From positions 1 through 64,000 of the forward strand of contig ONMZ01000006.1 of the NCBI GenBank assembly GCA_900319075.1: a stretch of DNA of 64,000 nucleotides, read 5' to 3'. The notes beneath the pieces were generated by a model. The model did not search any database and was not told where the DNA came from. It was given only the letters and a program-made list of their open reading frames with translations. Source of the DNA: an uncultured Eubacteriales bacterium. Lineage in GTDB: Bacteria; Bacillota; Clostridia; Oscillospirales; Ruminococcaceae. Every line of letters begins with the position of its first letter. Position 1 is the first letter of the stretch. The position numbers and the translations under genes are program-made. Positions 53,811 to 62,493 of this stretch are shown one piece after another.

Positions 53811-54702
53811 ATACGATGCAATGGGCGACAAGGTGCAAAGACGTGTTCCCGTGGCGGTGTGGATAATGCTGGCAGGGTTTGTTATAGCTGCCATCGGACT
53901 CGTATGGTGCCTTAACACCGACCTTAAAAAGTACGCCAAGACCGAAAATCTTGGTACAGTTCAGGCCCTGGAGGATATAAAGGATCTTGAGCTTACATTC
54001 GACGCAGCTACCACAAGTATAACAAAGTCAACAGACGACAAGATCCATGTTACCATAGACAACGCACCAAAGGATGTTTATTCTATCGGCAAAAAGGACG
54101 GCAAGTTCTACATAAAGACAGATAATTTCTCAAGCTTTATCAAGTGGTCAGGGATAAAGGATATCCCATTTTTGAAAGATGTCTATCCCCACGCAAAGAT
54201 CACCGTGGAGCTTCCCGACGCAGCCTTTGAAAAGGTCAAGATCGAAAACGGCGGCGGCGATCTGAGCATAAACGGCATCAGCTGCACCGATCTTGAAATA
54301 GATAACGGCGTGGGCGAGCTTACCATAAGCAACTGCACCGCTAAGGCGACCGATATAGAAAACGGCATTGGCAAGGTCGAAGCTAAAAACTGTAATTTTG
54401 GCAAAACACAAATAGATAACGGCATTGGTGAAACCGACATCAAAGACTGCCTGATGGGTAAAAGCGAGATCGACAACGGCATTGGCAAAACAAATATCGA
54501 TTCGAAAATAAACGGCGATATTGACGTTGACAACGGCATAGGAGAGATAAACCTCAAAGTCAAGGGCAGCGCAGGAGATTATAGTTTCAAAGGCGATGAC
54601 GACGGAATAAAGATCATCGGAAAGATAGATTCCGGCGATGCAAAGTACAAGATAGACCTTGATAACGGCATCGGAGATATTACGATAGAATTTGTATCCT
54701 GA
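53803..54702 (+). CDS. DUF4097-like beta-repeat membrane protein
   Basis: This 299-residue protein has a short cytoplasmic N-terminus, one membrane helix (about 16-36) and an extracytoplasmic domain. Residues about 165-299 contain seven to eight repeats of about 20 residues, each with DNGIG or a variant (ENGIG, DNGVG, ENGGG), consistent with a right-handed beta-solenoid. DUF4097 proteins often accompany PadR and DUF1700. It is coupled by overlap to the DUF1700 gene. A surface sensor or scaffold is plausible, but no activity is known. Confidence 0.88.
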   Translation: MAKYDAMGDKVQRRVPVAVWIMLAGFVIAAIGLVWCLNTDLKKYAKTENLGTVQALEDIKDLELTFDAATTSITKSTDDKIHVTIDNAPKDVYSIGKKDGKFYIKTDNFSSFIKWSGIKDIPFLKDVYPHAKITVELPDAAFEKVKIENGGGDLSINGISCTDLEIDNGVGELTISNCTAKATDIENGIGKVEAKNCNFGKTQIDNGIGETDIKDCLMGKSEIDNGIGKTNIDSKINGDIDVDNGIGEINLKVKGSAGDYSFKGDDDGIKIIGKIDSGDAKYKIDLDNGIGDITIEFVS

Positions 54703-54720
54703 CAAAAGGAGGAATAAGAG

Positions 54721-54906
54721 ATGACAGAACAGAAAAGACTATACCGGCTTCGTTCAAACCGTATCCTGTGCGGTGTGTGTGCAGGTATCGGGGAATACTT
54801 CGGAGTTGACGCCAACGTGGTACGCATAGCGACGGTACTGCTCGGCTGCACGGGAACAGGCTTGATCGCATATATCGTTGCGGCAGTTCTTCTTCCCGAA
54901 AAGTAA
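54721..54906 (+). CDS. PspC-domain protein
   Basis: This 61-residue protein is a single PspC domain: KRLYRLRSNRILCGVCAGIG followed by GEYFGVD and a membrane helix ending in AAVLLPEK. PspC proteins act in membrane-stress responses. It is the last gene of the PadR operon; AAAAGGAGG precedes the start. The small size is normal for this family. Confidence 0.92.
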   Translation: MTEQKRLYRLRSNRILCGVCAGIGEYFGVDANVVRIATVLLGCTGTGLIAYIVAAVLLPEK

Positions 54907-54930
54907 AAAAGCATATCACCCCACTTCAAA

Positions 54931-54967
54931 AACCCGGCACGCTCCAGTCTTTCGTGTCGGGTTTTTT
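54931..54967 (+). terminator. Terminator of the PadR operon
   Basis: AACCCGGCACG (54931-54941) pairs with CGTGTCGGGTT (54952-54962), with one G-U pair, followed by T6. Confidence 0.88.
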
Positions 54968-54974
54968 ATGCTAT

Positions 54975-55009
54975 AAAAAAGAGGTAAGAAATGCTCTTAC
55001 CTCTTTTTT
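54975..55009 (-). terminator. Terminator after pta
   Basis: GAGGTAAGA (54981-54989) pairs with TCTTACCTC (54995-55003), with A6 and T6 flanks; it works on the minus strand and could also back up the PadR operon terminator. Confidence 0.88.
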
Positions 55010-55031
55010 GCTTATTTTATTCTTGTCCCTA

Positions 55032-56048
55032 TCAAGCCATTCCTGCTGTGATAATAGCCATCTTGTAGACCTCATCAGCTGTACAGCCTCTTGAAAGGTC
55101 GTTGATGGGAGCGTTAAGTCCCTGAAGGATAGGACCGTAAGCCTCAAAGCCGCCAAGTCTCTGAGCGATCTTATAACCGATATTACCTGCCTCGATAAGC
55201 GGGAAGATAAATGTGTTAGCCTGTCCTGCAACCTTTGAATCGGGGCACTTTGTTTTAGCTACCTCTGCGGAAACGGCTGCGTCGAACTGGAACTCACCGT
55301 CGATAACAAGCTCAGGATCGATATTTCTTGCCTCAATAACAGCATCGTGCGAAAGCTGTACTGTGCCGCCCTTGCCCGAGCCATAGGTGGAAAAGCTCAG
55401 CACTGCTACCTTTGGATCAATGCCGAAGAAAGCAGCTGTCCTTGCAGTTTCAACAGCCACCTCACCCAGCTGTCTTGCAGCGGAAAGAACAACGTTGCCG
55501 TCCTTATCCAGCCTGTCTGTGTAGCCAAGGTTGATAGCGCAGTCGCCCATAGCTATCTTTTCCTCTGCTCCGTCCTTTTCTCTGAAAAGGATAAATGAGG
55601 AGCTTACAAGGTTGGAGCCTTTCTTGGTCTTGATTATCTGAAGTGCAGGTCTTACTGTGTCGGCTGTGGAATAGGTCGCACCGCCCAGAAGAGCGTCAGC
55701 CTTGCCTGCCTTTACAAGCATGGTGCCGAAGTAGTTTGATTTTGCAAGAGCTGCTCTTACCTCATCCTCGGTCATCTTGCCCTTTCTCAGCTCGACCATC
55801 TGAGCCACAAGAGCCTCCATCTCCGGATAGGTCGCAGCGTCAAGGATCTCAGCCTTTGAAACGTCAAAACCGCCCTTTTCAGCAGCAGCCTTTACCTGGT
55901 CAACGTTTCCGCAAAGGATAACGCCCATAAGGTCCTCTTTGAGCAGCTTATCGGCAGCCCACAGGATACGCTCGTCTGTACCCTCTGTGAAAACTATAGT
56001 TTTTCTGCTTGCTTTAAGGTTTTCGATCAGTTTATCGAACATTCCCAT
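55032..56048 (-). CDS. pta: Phosphate acetyltransferase
   Basis: Pta interconverts acetyl-CoA and acetyl phosphate, the first step of acetate formation in fermentation. The 338-residue length fits the short Pta form without the N-terminal regulatory domain. Recognisable blocks are FTEGTDERILWAADKL, ALLGGATYSTADTVRPALQ, SFSTYGSGKG and LQGLNAPINDLSRGC. GGAGGT precedes the start at 56048. No ackA gene is adjacent. It is a single-gene transcript with a clear promoter and terminator. Confidence 0.96.
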   Translation of the reverse strand: MGMFDKLIENLKASRKTIVFTEGTDERILWAADKLLKEDLMGVILCGNVDQVKAAAEKGGFDVSKAEILDAATYPEMEALVAQMVELRKGKMTEDEVRAALAKSNYFGTMLVKAGKADALLGGATYSTADTVRPALQIIKTKKGSNLVSSSFILFREKDGAEEKIAMGDCAINLGYTDRLDKDGNVVLSAARQLGEVAVETARTAAFFGIDPKVAVLSFSTYGSGKGGTVQLSHDAVIEARNIDPELVIDGEFQFDAAVSAEVAKTKCPDSKVAGQANTFIFPLIEAGNIGYKIAQRLGGFEAYGPILQGLNAPINDLSRGCTADEVYKMAIITAGMA

Positions 56049-56085
56049 TTGTTTATACCTCCAGTTAAATAATTATTGCCTTATA

Positions 56086-56114
56086 AGTATAACACATTGC
56101 TTCTGTTTTTTCAA
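56086..56114 (-). promoter_or_regulatory. Sigma-A promoter of pta
   Basis: Minus-strand TTGAAA (56109-56114), a 17-bp spacer and TATACT (56086-56091). Confidence 0.7.
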
Positions 56115-56136
56115 TAGTGATAATGTTACAAAAAAG

Positions 56137-56306
56137 AAAAACTGCTCTCGTTAAGGTAGGTACCTATATAGAAGATTTATAAAACGTTTTGCGGAACATC
56201 TTTTATTGCGAAGGACTGTTTCCTAACTGCATTTCTTGACCATAACTATAAGCGTTTATAATACTTCTGTATGAGTACCATACTTAACGAGAGCAGTTTT
56301 TTGTTA
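56137..56306. repeat. Large palindromic element (MITE-like / bidirectional terminator)
   Basis: A perfect 19-bp inverted repeat (56137-56155 with 56283-56301) continues imperfectly for about 40 more base pairs towards the centre, so most of the 170 bp can fold as one long hairpin, with a GGAAACA-like inner stem. A and T runs lie at both ends, so it can terminate the bceAB transcript on the minus strand. No open reading frame is inside. Confidence 0.65.
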
Positions 56307-56312
56307 GGTTTA

Positions 56313-58388
56313 TCATCCTTTTTTCTTTACGATACTGTAATACATTTTTGCAGTCAGAAGGTATATCACCGTATATATCAGCGTATATCCCACAAAGCCT
56401 GCAAGGGTGCATTTAAGGTAAATCTTTGTGCTGTCAAGTCCCATGTATGCAAGCAGTCTGCCCACCATCGGGAAAGCAAATGCCGTATGCACAATAGCGG
56501 TGACAAGTGGAAGGAAGAATACCATCAAGATCTGTGAGCGTATGGAGCTTCTTACCTCGGCCTCGCTCATGCCAACGCTTTGCATGATCTGGAACCTGTC
56601 TGCGTCCTCGTAGCCCTCGGTGAGCTGCTTATAGTAGATAATAAGTATCGTTTCAAAAATAAACAGCGTTCCAAGGAACAGTCCCAGGAAGAAGAATGAA
56701 CCGTAAGCCATCATCGCATCAGCCTTTTCTACCGAGCGCAGTTTCATAATGTCCATATATATCATATCACCGAGATTTTTGCTCTGGCTTATATCCCCGA
56801 TGGTCTTCATGGCTTCATCCGCCTTTTCCATTGGCTCGTCATAATCTATATCCAGCTGATAGAATTCTTCCGCTTTTATCGGTGACTGCTCATTAAATGC
56901 CTTTACCAGTTCCGTTACCTCATCGCTTGATGAGAAGAACAGCTTCAGGAATTCACTATTGACATTTGTATTTTTCTTTACCTCTCTGATCTTGAATGTC
57001 TTGCCCAGCAGCTCAAGCTCCTTCATGCCATCAAACACATCTGATGATGTTTCAACTATCACCTCACCCTTTTCAGTGCGGTAAGATTCACGTATCTCGT
57101 CAGCTTCCTTTTTGAACAGAACATCTTCATCTTCATTATCGCTGAATCGGGTATTCACCATATACCATGGATTGATCCTTACGTCAAATCTGTCATCGCT
57201 CTTTACTCCGCCGTCGATACCGGACTTTGTATCGTAAAGATGTGTTGCTCCGTCAGTGTAATCCTGCTTCTCAAAAGGCACGAGATTCATTGTTTTCTTG
57301 CCCTTGAGCATAAGACGAGCCTCAACGTTCTTGTCTACCTTCTTCGTCTTGACCTTTTCAGCGATCTTAGCTTCTATCTTAGTGGTCTCCTTGCCGTCGT
57401 AATCATAGTTTACATTGATTATCGCATCGTGCTTTGGCAGCTGCCCTTCAACCCCTGCCATCAGCGCCATAGTCGAACACACGGTTATAAGCACCATTGT
57501 GGAAAGTATAGCGGTGCTGGCAAGTCCCACCGAGTTGCGCTTCATGCGGTAGATCATACCCGAAAGAGAGGTAAAGTGCTTTGTTTTATAATAGTAGCTC
57601 TTTTTCTTTTTAAGCAGCTTGAGCATTGCGATTATTCCCGCAAAGAACAGGCAATATGTGCCCAGAATAACAAAGATCACTGCCGTAAACATCATGGAGA
57701 TGTTTTTGCTAAGGTCGGTAACAAAGAAGGAAAGTCCGTATCCGGCAAAAATGAACAAAAAGCCCACGATTGTCATGAACAGCTTGGTCTTAGGCTCCTT
57801 TTCTCCTTTCTTAGAGCCCGAAAGCAGTTCGATGGGGTTAGAAAAGTGCAGCTTTCTTATGGTGAAAAGATATGTTGCAAAAAGTGTCACGGCTATCATG
57901 ATAACAGCGTCGATCATGGACTTCACGGAAATGTGATAACCGATGTTCACCGCATCGTCACCGAGCATCTTCGTAAATATAACGTGCACTACCCTTTCAA
58001 GGACGAGTCCGGTGACACAGCCTGCGACGAAGGTTACCACTGCAACATATATCGTTTCAAGGAGCATCAGCTTTGCGATATGTCTTTTTTCCATTCCCAG
58101 AATATTCAAAAGACCGAACTCTTTATTTCTGCGCTTGAGTATAAAGCTGTTTGAATAAAACATTATAACGACTGCAAACACAGCCGTTACATAAGAGCCG
58201 TATCTCATCAGTGTGGGCAGAGCCTCGGCTCCACGCTGGAGCTTGCTGAAATCCGGGTTTGCCGAAAGGGAGCGGATAACATACATCATGGACATCATCA
58301 AAACACAGATAAGAAGGTAGGGAATATACATTTTTCTGTTTTTTTTGATGTTTTCCTTAGCCAGCTTGAAATAATAGCGATTAGTCAT
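56313..58388 (-). CDS. BceB-like ABC transporter permease (FtsX/MacB superfamily)
   Basis: This 691-residue permease has about ten membrane segments and a large extracytoplasmic domain (about residues 320-540) between the seventh and eighth, the hallmark of Bce-type peptide-antibiotic sensing or export systems. The ATG at 58388 overlaps the end of the ATPase gene by 8 bp, giving tight coupling. The usual BceRS two-component genes are not next to it. The operon ends at the palindromic element at 56137. Confidence 0.9.
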   Translation of the reverse strand: MTNRYYFKLAKENIKKNRKMYIPYLLICVLMMSMMYVIRSLSANPDFSKLQRGAEALPTLMRYGSYVTAVFAVVIMFYSNSFILKRRNKEFGLLNILGMEKRHIAKLMLLETIYVAVVTFVAGCVTGLVLERVVHVIFTKMLGDDAVNIGYHISVKSMIDAVIMIAVTLFATYLFTIRKLHFSNPIELLSGSKKGEKEPKTKLFMTIVGFLFIFAGYGLSFFVTDLSKNISMMFTAVIFVILGTYCLFFAGIIAMLKLLKKKKSYYYKTKHFTSLSGMIYRMKRNSVGLASTAILSTMVLITVCSTMALMAGVEGQLPKHDAIINVNYDYDGKETTKIEAKIAEKVKTKKVDKNVEARLMLKGKKTMNLVPFEKQDYTDGATHLYDTKSGIDGGVKSDDRFDVRINPWYMVNTRFSDNEDEDVLFKKEADEIRESYRTEKGEVIVETSSDVFDGMKELELLGKTFKIREVKKNTNVNSEFLKLFFSSSDEVTELVKAFNEQSPIKAEEFYQLDIDYDEPMEKADEAMKTIGDISQSKNLGDMIYMDIMKLRSVEKADAMMAYGSFFFLGLFLGTLFIFETILIIYYKQLTEGYEDADRFQIMQSVGMSEAEVRSSIRSQILMVFFLPLVTAIVHTAFAFPMVGRLLAYMGLDSTKIYLKCTLAGFVGYTLIYTVIYLLTAKMYYSIVKKKG

Positions 58389-59148
58389 TCGGTTCACCGC
58401 CTGCTATTATTTGAGTAAGAGCATGGGATATTTTCTGATACATCTGCTCTGTCGTTGCCTCTTCACGGTAAATCTGGTGGAAAAGTGTTCCGTCCTTTAT
58501 AAAGATCACTCTGCTTGCACGGCTTGCAGCCTTGATGGAGTGGGTAACCATAAGGATAGTCTGTCCGTCCTTATTAAGCACATCGAAAATGTCCAGCACG
58601 CTGTCTGTGGATTTTGAATCCAGCGCTCCCGTAGGCTCATCGGCAAGGATAAGCTTAGGCTGGGTTATCATAGCTCTTGCTATGGCGGTACGCTGCTTCT
58701 GACCGCCGGAAAGCTCATAGGGGTACTTTTCGATAAGCTGGTCTATACCAAGCATCTTAACGATGGGCATAAGCCTTTTTTCCATATCATCATACTTCAT
58801 GCCCAAAAGTACAAGGGGCAGAAGGATATTATCCTTGATGGAGAAATTGTCCAGCAGATTAAAGTCCTGAAATACAAATCCCAGGTTATCACGGCGGAAA
58901 GCGGAGATCTCTTTTTCGTTTATCTGGGAAAGCTTTTTGCCGTCAAGGATCACCTCTCCGCTGGTGGCTTTATCAAGTGAAGCCAGGATATTCAAAAGCG
59001 TAGTCTTGCCCGAGCCGGATTCACCCATAATTGCCACGTACTCGCCCTTTTCCACCTCAAAGGTCACACTTTTAAGTGCCTCCACCTTATTGCCCCCAAG
59101 GCGGGTGGTATATATCTTTCCAACATCCGAAACGTTTAAAATTGCCAT
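58381..59148 (-). CDS. BceA-like ABC transporter ATPase
   Basis: This 255-residue ATPase has Walker A GESGSGKTT, the signature LSGGQKQR and Walker B LILADEPTGALDSKS, typical of the LolD/MacB/BceA branch that powers permeases with extracellular domains. AGGAGG precedes the start. It begins 24 bp after the yfhO stop, so yfhO, bceA and bceB probably form one transcript. The expected role is resistance to cell-wall-active peptides or lipid II release; the substrate is unknown. Confidence 0.94.
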   Translation of the reverse strand: MAILNVSDVGKIYTTRLGGNKVEALKSVTFEVEKGEYVAIMGESGSGKTTLLNILASLDKATSGEVILDGKKLSQINEKEISAFRRDNLGFVFQDFNLLDNFSIKDNILLPLVLLGMKYDDMEKRLMPIVKMLGIDQLIEKYPYELSGGQKQRTAIARAMITQPKLILADEPTGALDSKSTDSVLDIFDVLNKDGQTILMVTHSIKAASRASRVIFIKDGTLFHQIYREEATTEQMYQKISHALTQIIAGGEPND

Positions 59149-59172
59149 ATTGTCCTCCTATAATTTTGTTCT

Positions 59173-61881
59173 TTATCTTTTCTTTCCAAAACAATTGACC
59201 AGCACAGGATAGATATATATCCCTGCCAGCACCGCCGCACCTGCAATGATCGCCACCACACGAAAGACCACATACACCGTGTTATCCAGCTTGATCTTTT
59301 TGCCAAACAGCCAGATCCCAAGGCAGGCTGCGATGCCAAAAAGGCTCAGAGCGATGCCTGCTGAGATGCCAAAGGGCATATTTGTGATCCTTATACTGTT
59401 CTCACCCTCTTGAAGGTCAAAAACGACAAAGTCACCAAACGCTTTTTCAAGCTTTGCCTCCTGTCCGTTTATCTCAAGCCTCAGACTTTCGCTGTATGGG
59501 ATAAACACCAGACATTTTTCACCCTTTTGGGCAGTATACTCACCGCTTATGACTCCCTTTTCCTCTTTAAGACCGGCGCACTTTGCATTTTCAAGGGCAG
59601 TGGAAAGTTTATTGAGGTCAAGTCCGTAAACTCCGAAAGAGGTACACTCAACGTTCTTTTCCACCCTTACGGTGACCTCCACCGTGCGATTGCTGAACTC
59701 ACCCAGCCAGAGCAGACCGTTTGAGCTTTGGGATGGGAAACCTGTTTTTATAGGCAGTCCGTCAACGCTTATGGTAAACGCTGAATACTCGGGCTCGTTA
59801 AGATTTGAGCTTGGTTTGTTGAAACAGTCAAAGTAAAGCACCTGTTTACCCTTAACGTCGATATGATAATCTATATCGCTGCCTCCCGACATGGGGCTTA
59901 TATCTATCAAACCATCTTCGTCTTCCCTGATAAGCACTCTGCCTGTGGCATCCGGCTCATACTTTGTCATGAGCTTGTCATCGGGACCATTGCTGAGAAG
60001 GGTGGTATAGATATTTTGCTGTACCTCAAAGCGGTCCATATCGTCAAGACTTTCCATAGGGGAGATGTCCCGATCTGTTACAAGACCCAGACCGATGGTA
60101 TTTGTGCGTTTATATATCCCATATTTTTGGCTCATATACACGCTGTCCCGGAGGGTATCGTCGGAAAGCCCTATCTGATATTTGATGCTGAAAAGTGCAT
60201 CGGTAAGCTCTGTGCCCCCGTGGGAGCCTACCTCCATCCAATAGGAGGAATAGCCCAGCTTTTTCATTGCATACATATAATTCTTATTTGTAAGGGAGGT
60301 ATAGTGGCTTATGCTGCGGTATCCCAGCGCTCCGATATTATTCACATCAAACTGTTTCGCTGCGGTTTTCACCCTATAAAAATCATCGTCGTGTATCTTA
60401 CCTTCAAGCTTGAACACCTCACGGCTCGCCACAGTCTTTTCCAGCGCCTGATCCTTTGAGCCGGTCATATACATACCTGTGGAGCTTACCGCTTGCAGCA
60501 CCACGAAACAGCCCAGCATTGCAGCAAAGAAATTCCTGTTGAGCTTGCCTTTTTTGTAGATATAAAACACGATCCCGAATCCTGCGGCGGTCAGGGCAAA
60601 GACCTTTGCCTCTATGGAAAAGCTTTTATCGTCCGACCACAATCTTCTTGCGTAAAGGTCGATTATATCCGCATTTTTGTTCATTACCGTCTTTACGAGA
60701 AATGCACAAAGCAGGAAAACGAACACCGACACAACGGCAAAGCCTGTCTTATTCTGTTTATTTGTACCCCCGTCGTATTCACAGATATGGCCACTGCCGT
60801 CTTCAAGGAACATTGCGCTGCATATAAGCAGGAAAAACACGGTGATGAATGCAAATCTGCATGGGAACGACATATAGCTGCCTGTGTGCCACATAAGGTT
60901 GACCGGCTCTATTATCATAGGCAGCAGCATCAGCACCAGCATTATCAGCATTGTCTTTGTTTCACGGGTATGTTTTTTCTTGTCAAGGACACACCCTGCA
61001 CAGATAACTATTGCACAGACGCTGTAAAGCAGCAATGGCAGCGCCGTTTGGAACTCGGAAAGGAAATTTGCATTCTGAAGGTTCTTTGTGACCGATGTGG
61101 TCCTTCCGCTGGCAAAAAACTGCAAAAGGCTTGGCAGCCACACCACAGCGGTCATGAGCATGGAAAGCATACTTCCCATGATAAACAAAAATGCTGTCTG
61201 CAAGCGCTCTTTTTTCCTGTCACGTATACATAAAAGAGCGATGAATAAAATACAAAAAAGCGCTATCATATAACAGATATAGTAGTTCACCACCGCCATA
61301 AGGCTCAGCATAGCAACATAAAGCGCCATTTTGTTTTTGGTAACAAGTCTGTGTATGCCTATCATCAGCAAGGGGAAAAGATACATTATATCCAGCCAGA
61401 TGCTGTTTTGATAGTAAAGGACCGTATAGCCGCAAAAGGCATAGGAAACGCTCAGGCACGCCGAGATAAAAGGGTCGGTCTTACTGAGGCACTTGCGGAA
61501 AAAAAGCATTGCCGTGACCCCGGCGGTCATCATTTTTAGCATAGTTGCGATATTTACAAAATATATAAGGTCCTCCTTGGGAACAAAAAGAGCAAGAAGG
61601 TTGAAAGGGCTTGCCACAAAAAAGAATATGACGCCCACCATGCTCATTCCGCCTGCATTTTGCATATTAAGGAAAAGCGAGGTTTTCCCCATAAGGATAT
61701 CCTTCAGATCCGCCGTCATGGGGATCACCTGCTGGGTCATATCGCACCAGGCGATGGTGCCGTTGCCGAAGGGATAAAGGCCGTTTATAAAAAATACCAC
61801 GAATAAAATAAACATTATAGCAAAAGGTACAGAGAAAAAGGCAGCTATATTTTTGTATGGTATTTTGGTTCTGTCGTTCAT
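59173..61881 (-). CDS. YfhO-family membrane glycosyltransferase-like protein
   Basis: This 902-residue polytopic membrane protein has about thirteen membrane segments and a large extracellular beta-rich C-terminal part before the last helix, the YfhO layout. The early GLYPFGNGTIAWCDMTQQ motif is characteristic. YfhO proteins belong to the GT-C-like enzymes and in Bacillus are linked to lipoteichoic acid glycosylation. The start at 61881 has CAGGTG upstream and lies after the predicted transcription start; a longer frame to 61929 would begin inside the promoter. It precedes bceAB on the same strand. Confidence 0.85.
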   Translation of the reverse strand: MNDRTKIPYKNIAAFFSVPFAIMFILFVVFFINGLYPFGNGTIAWCDMTQQVIPMTADLKDILMGKTSLFLNMQNAGGMSMVGVIFFFVASPFNLLALFVPKEDLIYFVNIATMLKMMTAGVTAMLFFRKCLSKTDPFISACLSVSYAFCGYTVLYYQNSIWLDIMYLFPLLMIGIHRLVTKNKMALYVAMLSLMAVVNYYICYMIALFCILFIALLCIRDRKKERLQTAFLFIMGSMLSMLMTAVVWLPSLLQFFASGRTTSVTKNLQNANFLSEFQTALPLLLYSVCAIVICAGCVLDKKKHTRETKTMLIMLVLMLLPMIIEPVNLMWHTGSYMSFPCRFAFITVFFLLICSAMFLEDGSGHICEYDGGTNKQNKTGFAVVSVFVFLLCAFLVKTVMNKNADIIDLYARRLWSDDKSFSIEAKVFALTAAGFGIVFYIYKKGKLNRNFFAAMLGCFVVLQAVSSTGMYMTGSKDQALEKTVASREVFKLEGKIHDDDFYRVKTAAKQFDVNNIGALGYRSISHYTSLTNKNYMYAMKKLGYSSYWMEVGSHGGTELTDALFSIKYQIGLSDDTLRDSVYMSQKYGIYKRTNTIGLGLVTDRDISPMESLDDMDRFEVQQNIYTTLLSNGPDDKLMTKYEPDATGRVLIREDEDGLIDISPMSGGSDIDYHIDVKGKQVLYFDCFNKPSSNLNEPEYSAFTISVDGLPIKTGFPSQSSNGLLWLGEFSNRTVEVTVRVEKNVECTSFGVYGLDLNKLSTALENAKCAGLKEEKGVISGEYTAQKGEKCLVFIPYSESLRLEINGQEAKLEKAFGDFVVFDLQEGENSIRITNMPFGISAGIALSLFGIAACLGIWLFGKKIKLDNTVYVVFRVVAIIAGAAVLAGIYIYPVLVNCFGKKR

Positions 61882-61920
61882 AATTACACCTGAATTTTGT
61901 TTAACTTTTTTATCCATATC

Positions 61921-61949
61921 ATTATACACTGTTATATGCCATAATGCAA
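61921..61949 (-). promoter_or_regulatory. Sigma-A promoter of yfhO-bceAB
   Basis: Minus-strand TTGCAT (61944-61949), a 17-bp spacer and TATAAT (61921-61926). Confidence 0.7.
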
Positions 61950-62043
61950 GGGGTATTCAGCTATTTTTGCAGGCGATATATATTTTTTACCGGTGCAAAA
62001 AACCGTGATATATGTAATAACAAATAACTGCCTGCATATGCTA

Positions 62044-62072
62044 TTGACAAAAGGGGGAAAATGTGTTATCAT
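62044..62072 (+). promoter_or_regulatory. Sigma-A promoter of csoR-copA
   Basis: TTGACA (62044-62049), a 17-bp spacer and TATCAT (62067-62072). Confidence 0.75.
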
Positions 62073-62087
62073 TCAAATAAAAGGAAC

Positions 62088-62100
62088 ACCCCCGGGGGGT
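62088..62100. promoter_or_regulatory. CsoR operator
   Basis: The GC-rich palindrome ACCCCCGGGGGGT, followed by GGGGTAT, lies just after the predicted transcription start. G-tract palindromes of this kind are the known binding sites of CsoR-family copper sensors. Confidence 0.7.
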
Positions 62101-62185
62101 GGGGTATCGGAGCAGAGATATAAAGGGCTGCACACCCTGCCTATTTCCGGGAAATACCCCCGTCAGAGTCAGGAGGAATGAAAAG

Positions 62186-62449
62186 ATGATGGCAGACAAA
62201 ACCCAGGTCAGCAAGCTCCTCAAAACTGCCAAGGGACAGATAGAGGGGATATTACGCATGATAGAGGAAGACAGATACTGTATAGACATTTCAAATCAGA
62301 TAATGTCCACCCAGGCAATACTAAAAAAAGCAAACACAGTGGTGCTCACCGCCCATTGCAGGGGCTGTGTGGCGGACGCACGCACCGACGAGGAGAAGGC
62401 TGAGAAGGTGGACGAGATGGTGGAGCTTCTTACAAAGCTTCTAAAATAA
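62186..62449 (+). CDS. csoR: CsoR-type copper-sensing repressor
   Basis: This 87-residue all-helical repressor of the DUF156/CsoR family has the copper ligands Cys in RYCIDIS and His-x3-Cys in AHCRGC. Binding Cu(I) releases it from its operator. The start at 62186 has AGGAGG nine bases upstream; an ATG closer to it hits a stop after three codons. It precedes copA by 44 bp, and the operator at 62088 fits autoregulation with the ATPase gene. Confidence 0.93.
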   Translation: MMADKTQVSKLLKTAKGQIEGILRMIEEDRYCIDISNQIMSTQAILKKANTVVLTAHCRGCVADARTDEEKAEKVDEMVELLTKLLK

Positions 62450-62493
62450 TGTATACCGCACAAAAGTGTGCATAGAAAGGTCATAAGCAAAAT

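Noticed and set aside
57240..58154. A 304-codon plus-strand frame antisense to the BceB-like permease
   Set aside because: His/Lys/Arg-rich composition typical of the complement of membrane-protein codons, with no ribosome site or motif.
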